The notes: generated from the letters alone by a model not told the origin. A stretch of DNA of 64,000 nt from Eubacterium ventriosum (GCF_025150745.1 NZ_CP102282.1:248001-312000), one strand, 5' to 3'. Shown: positions 8,857 through 18,224, counted from the stretch's first letter. Translations and numbers: made by a program.

Positions 8857-10491
8857 TTAAGCCTTATTCTGTGCATCAACAAGATTTGAACTGTGATACA
8901 TTTCTCTAAGCTTAGGTTTTTCGATTTTTCCAGTAGCATTTCTTGGAACTTTAGTAAAGATAATCTTTTTAGGTCTCTTGTATCTTGGAAGTTCCTTACA
9001 GAAATCATTGATTTCCTGTTCAGTACATTCTGTGTCAGGATTCAATTCAATAATGGCAGCTGCAATTTCGCCCAATCTTTCATCTGCAAGACCAATAACT
9101 GCAACATCCTTAATCTTAGGGAATTTGCTTAAGAAGTTTTCAATCTGTACAGGATAAAGATTTTCGCCACCACTAATAATTACATCTTTCTTTCTATCAA
9201 CAAGGTAAATAAAACCGTCTTCATCCATTTCAGCCATATCCCCTGTGTAAAGCCAGCCATCCTTGATTGTTTCAGCTGTAGCCTTTTCGTCATTGTAGTA
9301 ACAAGTCATGACGCCTGGTCCCTTAACAATAAGTTCCCCAACACTACCTTGCTCTACAGGATTTCCCTCAGGATCAACAATCTTTGCTTCCCAGCCGTAA
9401 CCCGGAATACCAATTGCTCCTACTTTATTAATATTTTCGACACCTAAGTGAACGCAACCTGGTCCGATAGATTCGCTAAGGCCATAGTTAGTATCATATT
9501 GGTGATGTGGGAAGTATTCCTTCCATCTCTTAATAAGGCTCTGTGGTACAGGCTGTGCACCAATGTGCATAAGTCTCCACTGATCTAACTTGTAATCTTC
9601 AAGCTTAATCTCTCCTCTATCTAATGCAAGCAAAATATCCTGTGCCCAAGGAACAAGAAGCCAAACAATTGTACAGCCTTCATTTGATACTGTTTCAAGA
9701 ATTGTTTTAGGTGTAACCCCCTTTAATAATACTGCTTTTCCACCAGTCAAAAGGCTGCCAAACCAATGCATCTTGGCACCTGTATGATAAAGCGGTGGAA
9801 TGCACAAAAATACATCATCCTTAGTCTGTCCATGATGATTCTGTTCAGCTTTTGCCGCATGCATGAGACTTTCGTGATTATGTAAAATAGCCTTTGGGAA
9901 ACCTGTTGTTCCTGAAGAAAAATAAATTGCCGCATCATCTGAATCCTTAATTTCGATTTCAGGTGAAAGTGAAGAACAGTTAGATGCAAGCTTATCATAA
10001 TCTTCTGCAAAAGTAGGACAATCACCACCTACGTAGAACAAAATTCTTTTTTCATCAATTTCATCAACAATTTCTTCGATTCGGCCAACAAACTCAGGTC
10101 CAAAAATAAGCACATCTGTCTCTGAAAGTTCAAGACAATATTTAATTTCCTGCGCATCAAATCTAAAGTTCATAGGAACTGCCAAAGCTCCTGTTTTAAG
10201 AATTCCAAAATAAATAGGAAGCCATTCTAAGCAGTTCATCATAAGAATTGCAACTTTATCTCCTTTTCTAATACCTCTGCTAATAAGGAGATTAGCAACT
10301 CTGTTAGCTTTCTCGTTAAATACGTGCCATGTAATATCACGTCTGTAATGATGGCGGGCATCAGGCTGGATTAATTCATAATCTCGCCATGTTACCCTTC
10401 TTTTTTCCTGAATATCAGGATTTATTTCTACCAAAGCTATATCCTTTGGAAATTCTCTGGCGTTTCTCTCTAATAATTCTGTAATTGGCAT
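8857..10491 (-). CDS. AMP-dependent acyl-CoA synthetase/ligase
   Basis: This 544-residue cytoplasmic enzyme of the ANL superfamily activates a carboxylic acid with ATP and joins it to CoA. Visible motifs are the phosphate loop YFSSGTTGFPK (about 190-200), YGLSES near 340, YTGDMAEMDEDGFIYLVDRKKD near 425 and the catalytic Lys in TGKIEKPKLRE near the C-terminus. The substrate is not evident; medium-chain or aromatic acids are possible. It lies 36 bases after an amidohydrolase gene in one operon. The iorAB genes further upstream could supply aryl-acetyl groups, but they are separated by the GH5 block, so that link is speculative. Confidence 0.92.
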   Translation of the reverse strand: MPITELLERNAREFPKDIALVEINPDIQEKRRVTWRDYELIQPDARHHYRRDITWHVFNEKANRVANLLISRGIRKGDKVAILMMNCLEWLPIYFGILKTGALAVPMNFRFDAQEIKYCLELSETDVLIFGPEFVGRIEEIVDEIDEKRILFYVGGDCPTFAEDYDKLASNCSSLSPEIEIKDSDDAAIYFSSGTTGFPKAILHNHESLMHAAKAEQNHHGQTKDDVFLCIPPLYHTGAKMHWFGSLLTGGKAVLLKGVTPKTILETVSNEGCTIVWLLVPWAQDILLALDRGEIKLEDYKLDQWRLMHIGAQPVPQSLIKRWKEYFPHHQYDTNYGLSESIGPGCVHLGVENINKVGAIGIPGYGWEAKIVDPEGNPVEQGSVGELIVKGPGVMTCYYNDEKATAETIKDGWLYTGDMAEMDEDGFIYLVDRKKDVIISGGENLYPVQIENFLSKFPKIKDVAVIGLADERLGEIAAAIIELNPDTECTEQEINDFCKELPRYKRPKKIIFTKVPRNATGKIEKPKLREMYHSSNLVDAQNKA

Positions 10492-10527
10492 TTCTCTTTC
10501 CTTCTTTTTTATCTTATTTTTAATTTA

Positions 10528-11367
10528 TTATCCAAAGAAATTAAACAAATCATTGGCATTCTTCCCAAAGATCTTGTCTTTTTCTTCCTGTGTCAAATCT
10601 GTATTGTTAAAATCATTAACAGCTTTGGTCTGGTCATACCACGGAGAATCAGTTCCAAACAAAATTCTGTCCGCTCCATGTTTTCTAACCATTCTCACAA
10701 ACTGTTCATTTTCAAGCTTAACCGGAAAAATAGGATTAAGAACAATCGCCGTGTCCAAATAAAATGGCAGTCCTAAAAGCTTCTCTTCCACTTCATCCCA
10801 CATTTTCCAGCCACCCATATGGGCAAGAATCAACTTTTCCGGCTGAATATGTTTCCAAAGATTAAGAATTCTTTCAGGTGTGCAGTGAACCGTTTCCGGA
10901 AGTCCCACATCTTCCCCAGCGTGAACAATTATCCCCAAATCCTTCTCCGCTGCATAATCCATTAACCTGATATATTTTTCATCGTCAAAAAATGTATTTT
11001 GATAGTCAGGATGAATCTTTATAGCTTTCAAATCCATTGCAACTATTTCATCTATAATCTGCTTATAATTCTCACAATCCGGATGAATAGCCCCAAAATA
11101 AAATAATCTTGTTTCTTCTCTTTTCTCGTTAAGTTCCACAGATAATCTGTTAATTTTCTCCGGTTGCCTAATATTAGTTGCCACAGGGCAAACAACAGAC
11201 AAATCTATATCTGCTTTTTTAGTACTGTCCTCTAAACCTTTAACTGTTGGTATCCTTGCACTTTTTACATGAATACCCTGACCTCTTACAATATCTTCTT
11301 CCATACCTACTATAGTCTTGTGAGCTATGGCATCAGGAAATGTATGTGTGTGAATATCTATAATCAT
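10528..11367 (-). CDS. Amidohydrolase-family (TIM-barrel) metal-dependent hydrolase
   Basis: This 279-residue protein begins MIIDIHTHTFPD, giving the metal-binding HxH pair (His6, His8), followed by further metal-ligand candidates in IIVHAGED and ILAHMGG and by ILFGTDSPW. This matches the Amidohydro_2 family, whose members include decarboxylases and lactonases. It is the first gene of an operon with the acyl-CoA ligase, behind a near-consensus promoter with flanking ACTTTAAAGT-like boxes. The substrate is unknown; a carboxylic-acid pathway shared with the ligase is plausible. Confidence 0.9.
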   Translation of the reverse strand: MIIDIHTHTFPDAIAHKTIVGMEEDIVRGQGIHVKSARIPTVKGLEDSTKKADIDLSVVCPVATNIRQPEKINRLSVELNEKREETRLFYFGAIHPDCENYKQIIDEIVAMDLKAIKIHPDYQNTFFDDEKYIRLMDYAAEKDLGIIVHAGEDVGLPETVHCTPERILNLWKHIQPEKLILAHMGGWKMWDEVEEKLLGLPFYLDTAIVLNPIFPVKLENEQFVRMVRKHGADRILFGTDSPWYDQTKAVNDFNNTDLTQEEKDKIFGKNANDLFNFFG

Positions 11368-11407
11368 AACATTCTCCTATATGAATCTTATTCTTTATTA
11401 CTTTTTC

Positions 11408-11454
11408 ACTTTAAAGTCATAAACTATTATAAATAACTATTACCTTAAAGTCAA
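11408..11454 (-). promoter_or_regulatory. Promoter and paired operator-like boxes of the amidohydrolase/CoA-ligase operon
   Basis: On the minus strand TTGACT (11449-11454) and TATAAT (11426-11431) are 17 bases apart, close to the sigma-A consensus. Near-palindromes ACTTTAAGGT (11442-11451) and ACTTTAAAGT (11408-11417) overlap the -35 and lie just past the -10, starting 34 bases apart. The arrangement suggests a repressor or activator pair; the protein is unknown. Confidence 0.75.
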
Positions 11455-11517
11455 CCAAACCTTTTTGCCTGGATACTGATTACACGGATTGTTCCGCACT
11501 CCCACAATCCTCCAATC

Positions 11518-11832
11518 ATGGGAAAATTAACTTTATTATATTATTGCAAAAGACGATATCACTGCGATATCTGTAACAGACACTTTACTGAACCTTTTTC
11601 ACTTTTACCTAAAAATTGTAGGCTTACAACACTAACCCAATACCGGCTCGAAGATTATCTTATGAAATTTAAAAACCGAAAGGATGTAAGATATTTTGTC
11701 ATTGAGCTACTGAAGGAATGAACAATAAGATTAAAGTGATTAAACGAAATGGAGTCTCACGAAATGCTTATGGATATAGGAATTTTGATAATTTTAGAAA
11801 CAGAATAATGTTATCTTGTGATACTATTTAAA
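11518..11832 (+). pseudogene. ISL3-family transposase remnant (N-terminal zinc-finger piece plus C-terminal end)
   Basis: The first part (11518-11721) reads GKLTLLYYCKRRYHCDICNR..., the zinc-binding segment that begins ISL3-type transposases. A second frame (from about 11721) reads NNKIKVIKRNGVSRNAYGYR then NFDNFRNRI, the usual C-terminal end of the same family. About 300 residues between them, including the catalytic DDE core, are missing, and the two pieces are out of frame. Homology may extend slightly upstream (PPIMGK). It is followed by a hairpin and an ISL3-like end sequence, so this is a decayed, immobile copy. Confidence 0.8.
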
Positions 11833-11833
11833 A

Positions 11834-11862
11834 ATCGTGTGTGATTACAAATCACACACGAT
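11834..11862. repeat. Hairpin just inside the ISL3-like right end
   Basis: ATCGTGTGTGAT and its complement are separated by five bases. It lies between the transposase remnant and the end sequence, and a different hairpin occupies a comparable place before the second end at 15640. Confidence 0.7.
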
Positions 11863-11871
11863 ATATATAAG

Positions 11872-11899
11872 GGATTACCCCCATGCTTGACAAAGAGCC
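11872..11899 (-). mobile_element. ISL3-like terminal repeat, copy 1
   Basis: The minus strand reads GGCTCTTTGTCAAGCATGGG and then GGTAATCC. This starts like known ISL3 ends and lies at the end of the transposase remnant. The same sequence, slightly changed, recurs in the same orientation at 15640-15666. Confidence 0.75.
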
Positions 11900-11923
11900 T
11901 TATTTTTTTACTAACATATATAC

Positions 11924-11965
11924 CAAAATCAGGCTGTTTGCATATATAGTCCACGCAAACAGCCT
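11924..11965 (-). terminator. Terminator of the GH5 gene
   Basis: An 11-bp perfect stem (AGGCTGTTTGC) around a 13-base loop lies 31 bases after the stop codon. It is followed by GATTTT on the minus strand. Confidence 0.75.
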
Positions 11966-11996
11966 TTGAATTGTTTAATTATTATGAATTTTAACT

Positions 11997-14900
11997 TTAA
12001 TTTCTGTTAATGTCAAATACTTCCCATGCTCCGGCAACAGTTTCACTTGTAGCAAAAAGTTTACCACCATCGTTTAAGTTTGCCTGAACATATTTTCCAT
12101 TTGCCAATGAGTAAAGTGCATACTCTCCATCTGAAATCTTTTCAATAATGAATTTCTCCCATGTACCTACACTTTCACTTCTTGGCAATAACTGATTGTT
12201 TTCATCAATTACAGCACATACATATTTCCCATTTGCAATTGATTTCAATGAAACTGTTCCATCATTGTTATTTACAATCTGGAATGTTTCCCATGCACCT
12301 CCACATGATGAACGGTTTGCCACTATTGTTTCACTTCCACCATTTTCTGCACAAACTACCTGTCCGTTTGCTATGGATGTAATATATGCATTTGAATTAT
12401 TAAAATCTGCCTTTTCTACTTTTTCAATTACGATCGCTGAAGTTTTATCATTAAAATCTCCAAGGCCTGATGCATCTGTGAATAATGTTTTTTTACTTCC
12501 TGCAAATCTTTCATCGTTATACAATGTAACTTTGTAGCCATCTGCTACCTTAACTGAAGAAATCTGATCATTTTTAATTCCCTTAGAAATCATTGTGCCA
12601 TAATCATATCTTCCTTCACTTAATGCTACAGACCAACCACTGTAATTTGAATTTTCATAAAATGTTGCTTTTGCAGAAGATGTCTCATCTCCCAACTTTT
12701 CAATATTAAATGCTTCCCAAGCTCCTGCTATGGAATCACTTCCTGCTACTAATTTACCTCCATTATCCAAGTCGGCCTTTACATATTTTCCGTTTTCTGC
12801 ACTCTTAAGACCGTATTCTGTATCGCTTATTTTGTAGATTTGGAATTTCTCCCATGTTCCTACGCTTTCGCTTCTTGGAACAAGTTGATTTTCTTCATCT
12901 AATACTGCACATACATATTTGTTATTTGCATCTGCTTTTAAACTTACTGTTCCGTCATCATTATTTATCAGATAAAATGTTTCCCATGAACCGCCATAAC
13001 TGTCTCTGTTTGCTACTATTGGATCACTTCCACCATTTTCTGCTACAACATATTTTTCATTTGCAACAGATTTGATACTGTATTTTCCATTTGATAATTT
13101 AACAGTATTATATGTAACACTTGATGAACCATCCCACTTTTCAATTTTAATGGATGATGTTTTGTCATTTATCTCATTTCCTACATATGATGCATCACCT
13201 GTAAATTCCTTTGATGTTCCTTTAAATCCTGCATTATCATACAATGTAACCTTGTAACCAGAACTTACTTTCAGTGATGATATTGCATCATTTTTAATAC
13301 CTTTTGCAATGATATCACTATAATCATATGTGCCTTCCGGTAATGAAACTGACCATCCACTATAGTTTGAATTTTCATAGAATGTTGCTACATTATCATT
13401 TGTTGTTGTATCACCGACTTTTTCAATGTTAAAAGCTTCCCAAGCTCCAGCTATTGAATCACTTCCAACTATTAATTTGCCTCCGTTATCCAAGTCAGCT
13501 TTTACATATTTTCCGTTTTCTGCACTTCTAATGCCGTATTCACTGTCATTTATTTTGTAAATCTTAAATTTTTCCCATGTACTAATGCTGTCACTTCTAG
13601 GTGTCAGCTGATTTTCTTCGTCTAATACTGCACATATATATTTATTATTTGCATCTGCTTTTATACTTACTGTTCCATCATCATTATTAACAATATAGAA
13701 TGTCTCCCATGAACCGCTATAGTTGTCTCTGTTTGCTACTATCGGATCACTTCCACCATTTTCTGTTGCAACATATTTTTCATTTGCAACAGATTTGATG
13801 CTGTATTTTCCATTTGGCAATTTGACTGTGTTATATGATGTTGTAGTTGATGTCTGATTGTTAATCTTTTCAATTTTAATTGATGAAGTTTTGTCATTCA
13901 TTTCATCTCCAACATATGACGCATCACTGGTAAATTCTTTTGATTTTCCTTTAAATCCTTCGTCATCATATATTGTAACTTTGTATCCGTCACTTACTCT
14001 AAGTGATGAAATCTGATCATTAACAATTCCTTTTGCTAAAATATCTTTGTAGTCATATGAACCTTCTTCCAATGAAACTGCCCATCCACCATAATTTGAA
14101 TGTTCATAAAATGTTGCCACACCTGATGTACTGTTGTTATCACTATCATCTGTTGTGCTTCCACCTGTAGATGTTACTGTTCCCGAAAGATATGGCTTTA
14201 CCAAATTGTAAATCTTGTCATTTTTCCATCCGTTTGCTGTACCTACAGCTGACCATTTATTTTTAATTGTGTCAGCTGAGTCGTTATAAATATCAACTTT
14301 TTCAGGGTTGTGATTATAAATACCCCATGAGCTGTTTCCTGTAACTTTGTATGACCATGTTGTCCAATGCCATCCCTGACCGTTGAAAGTTGACATTGCT
14401 GCCTTCCAACCTTCTTCCTGTTCGAAGCATGTAAACTCGCCTACAAATGTTGGCACTCCATAATTGTGATTTGCAATGTCTGAAACTTTACTTGAAAAGT
14501 ATGACTTCTGTGCATCACTGCTATTTTGTGCACTCCATGGATAGTAATGGTATTCATATGCTACATTTGTCCAGCCATACTGTGAAGGTCTTGGCAAATT
14601 GTCTGCATCCCAACATGATTCCATTATAATAATATGATTGCTATCCTTTGAACGGATTGTATTGTAAATTTCATTATAAAAATCCCAATGTAAACTATAT
14701 GTTGCAGCTGCCTTAATTCCCGGTTCATTTAAGATATCGTAAGCTGCAACTGCCGGATTGCCTTTGAAATGTTCTGCAATCTTTTTCCATAAATTTAAAG
14801 TTTTATCTTTATTGCTCTGATTGTAATATAGCTGTTTTCCATCATTAATCTCTCCTGAATGGTCCATACCATTTTGAGAACCAAATGCTCCGTGCATGTC

Positions 14901-15410
14901 TAAAATTACATACATACCTCTCTGGCTACAGTTTTGTACAAACCAGTCTAATCTGTCAAAAGCATTAGATTTAAGATTTCCATTGTCATCACAAAGATTC
15001 ATATATGTAAATGGTAATCTTATAACACTCATTCCCATTTCTGCACAATTATCAAAATCCTGTGTTGTCCAATAATTATTTTCATATGTTGAAACCAACT
15101 CATCTCTCTTTGATGCTCCAAATCTATTTGCCAATGTGGTCATCATTGTTTTCTGGTCAGATGCATTGGTTGGATTCATCCAGTCTTCCTGAACAAGCCA
15201 TCCACCTGCATTTGTACCTCTTAGATATACAATATCTCCTGTTCCTTTTTGTTTTCTTATCTGTGTTCCGTTAACCTTCAAAAAATCATTGCTTCCAAGA
15301 GCCTCTCTGGCACTAACCTGGGTAATGCCTGTAATTTTTCCTGAAATAGCCACACTAAATGTCATTGCAAATACCAATAACATACTGACCAGTTTTTTAA
15401 TTTTTTTCAT
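11997..15410 (-). CDS. Secreted GH5-family glycoside hydrolase with three crystallin/fascin-like repeat pairs
   Basis: This 1137-residue exported enzyme probably cleaves beta-glucans. The start at 15410 follows AAGGAGG. A signal peptide (MKKIKKLVSMLLVFAM...) is followed by a GH5 catalytic domain (about 35-405) with the acid/base Glu in DILNEPG (about 229) and the nucleophile Glu in FVGEFTCF (about 325). Three tandem pairs follow: a beta/gamma-crystallin-like module (ATFYE.SNY.GW), then a fascin-like beta-trefoil module (KYSIKSVANEKYV...). These probably bind carbohydrate. No sortase motif or dockerin is seen. The gene stands alone, with its own promoter and terminator, between two same-facing ISL3-like ends, which suggests acquisition. 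The exact substrate cannot be told. Confidence 0.92.
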   Translation of the reverse strand: MKKIKKLVSMLLVFAMTFSVAISGKITGITQVSAREALGSNDFLKVNGTQIRKQKGTGDIVYLRGTNAGGWLVQEDWMNPTNASDQKTMMTTLANRFGASKRDELVSTYENNYWTTQDFDNCAEMGMSVIRLPFTYMNLCDDNGNLKSNAFDRLDWFVQNCSQRGMYVILDMHGAFGSQNGMDHSGEINDGKQLYYNQSNKDKTLNLWKKIAEHFKGNPAVAAYDILNEPGIKAAATYSLHWDFYNEIYNTIRSKDSNHIIIMESCWDADNLPRPSQYGWTNVAYEYHYYPWSAQNSSDAQKSYFSSKVSDIANHNYGVPTFVGEFTCFEQEEGWKAAMSTFNGQGWHWTTWSYKVTGNSSWGIYNHNPEKVDIYNDSADTIKNKWSAVGTANGWKNDKIYNLVKPYLSGTVTSTGGSTTDDSDNNSTSGVATFYEHSNYGGWAVSLEEGSYDYKDILAKGIVNDQISSLRVSDGYKVTIYDDEGFKGKSKEFTSDASYVGDEMNDKTSSIKIEKINNQTSTTTSYNTVKLPNGKYSIKSVANEKYVATENGGSDPIVANRDNYSGSWETFYIVNNDDGTVSIKADANNKYICAVLDEENQLTPRSDSISTWEKFKIYKINDSEYGIRSAENGKYVKADLDNGGKLIVGSDSIAGAWEAFNIEKVGDTTTNDNVATFYENSNYSGWSVSLPEGTYDYSDIIAKGIKNDAISSLKVSSGYKVTLYDNAGFKGTSKEFTGDASYVGNEINDKTSSIKIEKWDGSSSVTYNTVKLSNGKYSIKSVANEKYVVAENGGSDPIVANRDSYGGSWETFYLINNDDGTVSLKADANNKYVCAVLDEENQLVPRSESVGTWEKFQIYKISDTEYGLKSAENGKYVKADLDNGGKLVAGSDSIAGAWEAFNIEKLGDETSSAKATFYENSNYSGWSVALSEGRYDYGTMISKGIKNDQISSVKVADGYKVTLYNDERFAGSKKTLFTDASGLGDFNDKTSAIVIEKVEKADFNNSNAYITSIANGQVVCAENGGSETIVANRSSCGGAWETFQIVNNNDGTVSLKSIANGKYVCAVIDENNQLLPRSESVGTWEKFIIEKISDGEYALYSLANGKYVQANLNDGGKLFATSETVAGAWEVFDINRN

Positions 15411-15464
15411 AAATGCCTCCTTATTAATACTATAAAAAAAATTTTCGTCTATTATATTATCAAT

Positions 15465-15493
15465 ATAATACCACATAATGTTAACGGTATCAA
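15465..15493 (-). promoter_or_regulatory. Promoter of the GH5 gene
   Basis: TTGATA and TATTAT on the minus strand are 17 bases apart, about 55 bases before the start codon. Confidence 0.65.
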
Positions 15494-15506
15494 TTCTCCA
15501 AATTTT

Positions 15507-15598
15507 AGAAAAATCGTTTTATTTTTTTCTAAAAAAAAATAAAACGATTTTTATGATAATGGTATGTTGTTTATACATTTTCTAAAAAATGTATAAAT
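15507..15598. repeat. Two consecutive A/T-rich palindromes
   Basis: A hairpin of about 20 bp (15507-15553, AAAAATCGTTTTATTTT and its complement) is followed by a second (15571-15598, TTATACATTTT and its complement). They lie between the GH5 promoter and an ISL3-like end, as a hairpin also does at 11834. Confidence 0.7.
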
Positions 15599-15639
15599 AA
15601 AAAATATCCCTATACCTGACAAAGAACATTATAAACTTG

Positions 15640-15666
15640 GGTTACCCACATGCTTGACAAAGAGCC
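15640..15666 (-). mobile_element. ISL3-like terminal repeat, copy 2
   Basis: The minus strand reads GGCTCTTTGTCAAGCATGTG and then GGTAACC, nearly identical to the end at 11872-11899 and in the same orientation. A weaker third match (CCTGACAAAGAAC) lies at 15615-15627. No transposase is attached. Confidence 0.7.
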
Positions 15667-15668
15667 GT

Positions 15669-15726
15669 AAAAAATCCCGAAAAGCTTCAGAACTATTAAC
15701 ATTCTTTCCACTTTCCGGGATTTTTA
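15669..15726 (-). terminator. Terminator of iorAB
   Basis: AAAAATCCCG and CGGGATTTTTT form the stem around a long loop. It lies just after iorB and may act in both directions. Confidence 0.7.
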
Positions 15727-15752
15727 TTATCCTATATTTTAATTTTATTATC

Positions 15753-16328
15753 TTATGCTAATTCATAACCCTTTTCAAAGGCTGCCACGTTAATATCAAT
15801 AGTCTTTGGTGGAACTGTTTTCTTGATTACTTCAATCCACTGTTCCTTTGGAAAATCCATATTCTTTGCAGCAATTCCAAGAATAATAACGTTAAATACT
15901 CTTGAATTGCCCATCTTTATGGCTTCATCCATTGCATCAACTGATACAACACGGTATTTCTTTGAAAGTTTTTCAATAATTCCGTCAGGATATTTTGCCA
16001 CACCTGTAACTACAGGCATTGGGTCGATTCTCTGGTCATTTACAATAATTACTCCATCTTTCTTAAGAAAATGAGCATATCTTAACGCTTCTAATCTTTC
16101 AAAAGCGATAAGTACATCTGCCTGACCTTCTTCTACTATAGGTTCTGCTACTTTTTCGCCATAACGTACATAAGTAACAACGCTACCGCCACGCTGTGCC
16201 ATTCCATGAACTTCTGAGAGCTTAACATCATATCCGGCTTCAACTGTAATTCCACCTAAAATACGGCTTGTAAGAAGTGTTCCCTGTCCACCGACACCTA
16301 CTATCATAATATTCTTTGTTTCTGCCAT
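15753..16328 (-). CDS. iorB: Indolepyruvate ferredoxin oxidoreductase, beta subunit
   Basis: This 191-residue gamma/beta-type subunit of 2-oxoacid:ferredoxin oxidoreductases shows the opening IMIVGVGGQGTLLTSRILG and the HGMAQRGGSVVTYVRYG motif. With IorA it converts aryl pyruvates (from aromatic amino acids) to aryl-acetyl-CoA and reduces ferredoxin. It begins two bases after the iorA stop, so the pair is translationally coupled. Its length is normal for the family. Confidence 0.95.
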   Translation of the reverse strand: MAETKNIMIVGVGGQGTLLTSRILGGITVEAGYDVKLSEVHGMAQRGGSVVTYVRYGEKVAEPIVEEGQADVLIAFERLEALRYAHFLKKDGVIIVNDQRIDPMPVVTGVAKYPDGIIEKLSKKYRVVSVDAMDEAIKMGNSRVFNVIILGIAAKNMDFPKEQWIEVIKKTVPPKTIDINVAAFEKGYELA

Positions 16329-16330
16329 GA

Positions 16331-18076
16331 CTATTCTCCCTTCTTCTTTAATTCAATTGCATCGAAATGACAATTCTGCATACAAAGTCCACAACCATTA
16401 CATAATGTCTGGTCAATTGAAATAGTTCCATCTTCATTCTTTGTAATTGCAGGACATCCTGAAGCAAGACAAAGTCCGCATTTTTTACATTTTTCAGGAA
16501 TTGCAACGCATTTACCCTTTGGAACATATGACTTAAGCAATGCACAAGGAGACTGAGCTATAATAACTGATACTTCATCTCTTGCTACTTCTTCTTTAAT
16601 AACATTTTCTAACTTCTTTGTATCAAAAGCATCAACAATCTGTACATTCTTAACACCTAAAGCTCTACATAAATCATCAAGAAGAACTATATTGGCTTTT
16701 TCACCTGACAATGTTTTTCCTGTTGCAGGATGATCCTGATGTCCTGTCATACCTGTTGTTGAATTATCAAGAATAATAACTGTTCCTGTAGCCTTGTTAT
16801 AAACCATGTTCATAAGTGAATTAACACCTGTGTGAAGGAATGTTGAATCACCTATAACAGCTACCCAATTCTTAATGTAATCTTTTCCCTTAGCCTTTTC
16901 CATACCGTGAAGTGTAGAAATACTTGAACCCATACAAACTGTCGTATCTACAACACCTAGTGGATTAACTGCACCAAGTGTATAACATCCAATATCACCT
17001 GCTGCATGAATTTTTAACTTCTTAAGTACTGAATATGTAGCTCTGTGAGGACATCCCGGACAAAGAATAGGTGGTCTTGCAGGAGCCTGTAAAGGCTGTT
17101 CAATTTCAACCTTTTCACCTAAAACTACCTGTTTAAGCATATTAGCACTATATTCGCCCTGCACAGTAAAGATGTTCTTTCCATCGCATTCAATTCCCAT
17201 AGCTCTAACCTGTTCTTCAATTACAGGTTCAAGCTCTTCAACTATAATAAGTCTGTCTACCTTTGAAGCAAATTCCTTTATAAGTCCCTTTGCCAAAGGA
17301 TGAACCAAACCAAGTTTTAAAACTGATGCATTAGGAAGTGCTTCCTTAACATACTGATAAGGTATACCACTTGTAATAACACCAATCTTTGTATCATTAT
17401 ATTCAACTTTATTAATATCAAGGTCACATGCATCTTCTGCCATCTTTTTAAGACGCTGTTCAACAATAACATGACGTTTAATTGCATTTCCCGGCATCAT
17501 AACGTTTTTTGCAATATTTCTTTCATATGGCTTGTCATCTACCTCAACTCTATCTTCAAGATTAACAATCCCCTGTGAATGTGCAAGACGTGTAGTTGTT
17601 CTAAGAATAACCGGTGTATCATATTTTTCAGATAATTCATAAGCCCTCTTTGTAAAATATCTTGCTTCTTCACTATCAGAAGGTTCAACTACCGGAACCA
17701 TTGCAGCTCTTGCAATCATTCTAGTATCCTGTTCATTCTGTGAACTGTAAATTCCAGGGTCATCTGCAACAACCAAAACCATACCACCGTTTACACCAAT
17801 GTATCCTGCTGTAAAAAGTGGATCAGATGCTACGTTAAGACCTACCATTTTCATCATTGTCATAGAACGAACACCTGCCATGGATGCACCAATGGCAACT
17901 TCTGTGGCAACCTTTTCATTAGGTGCCCATTCAGCATAAATTTCTTTATATTTTACTACGTTTTCACTTACTTCAGTACTTGGAGTACCAGGGTATGCTG
18001 ATGTAACCTTAACTCCCGCTTCATAAGCTCCCCTTGCAATGGCTTCATTACCAAGCATAATCTTCTTATTACTCAA
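16331..18076 (-). CDS. iorA: Indolepyruvate ferredoxin oxidoreductase, alpha subunit
   Basis: This 581-residue cytoplasmic subunit carries an N-terminal pyrimidine-binding part (SAYPGTPSTEV), a thiamine-diphosphate domain (GDSTFLHTG, then ILDNSTTGMTGHQDHP) and two C-terminal 4Fe-4S clusters (CKKCGLCLASGCP and CNGCGLCMQNC). It ferments aromatic amino acids by oxidative decarboxylation of their 2-oxo acids. Translation starts at a TTG preceded by AGGAAG. A strong promoter lies about 55 bases upstream. Confidence 0.96.
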   Translation of the reverse strand: MSNKKIMLGNEAIARGAYEAGVKVTSAYPGTPSTEVSENVVKYKEIYAEWAPNEKVATEVAIGASMAGVRSMTMMKMVGLNVASDPLFTAGYIGVNGGMVLVVADDPGIYSSQNEQDTRMIARAAMVPVVEPSDSEEARYFTKRAYELSEKYDTPVILRTTTRLAHSQGIVNLEDRVEVDDKPYERNIAKNVMMPGNAIKRHVIVEQRLKKMAEDACDLDINKVEYNDTKIGVITSGIPYQYVKEALPNASVLKLGLVHPLAKGLIKEFASKVDRLIIVEELEPVIEEQVRAMGIECDGKNIFTVQGEYSANMLKQVVLGEKVEIEQPLQAPARPPILCPGCPHRATYSVLKKLKIHAAGDIGCYTLGAVNPLGVVDTTVCMGSSISTLHGMEKAKGKDYIKNWVAVIGDSTFLHTGVNSLMNMVYNKATGTVIILDNSTTGMTGHQDHPATGKTLSGEKANIVLLDDLCRALGVKNVQIVDAFDTKKLENVIKEEVARDEVSVIIAQSPCALLKSYVPKGKCVAIPEKCKKCGLCLASGCPAITKNEDGTISIDQTLCNGCGLCMQNCHFDAIELKKKGE

Positions 18077-18129
18077 AACTTCTTCCTGCCTCTCTTATAT
18101 ATTTCACAGTAAAAAACAGTAGTATCACC

Positions 18130-18159
18130 ATTATATTTAACTTTTTGTGATACGGGCAA
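18130..18159 (-). promoter_or_regulatory. Promoter of iorAB
   Basis: TTGCCC and a perfect TATAAT on the minus strand are 18 bases apart. Confidence 0.7.
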
Positions 18160-18224
18160 TGTTTAATTTACTGAATTAAAGTCCTAAAATTAATTATAGT
18201 TTATTGAAGCTTTTTAGTCAACAA

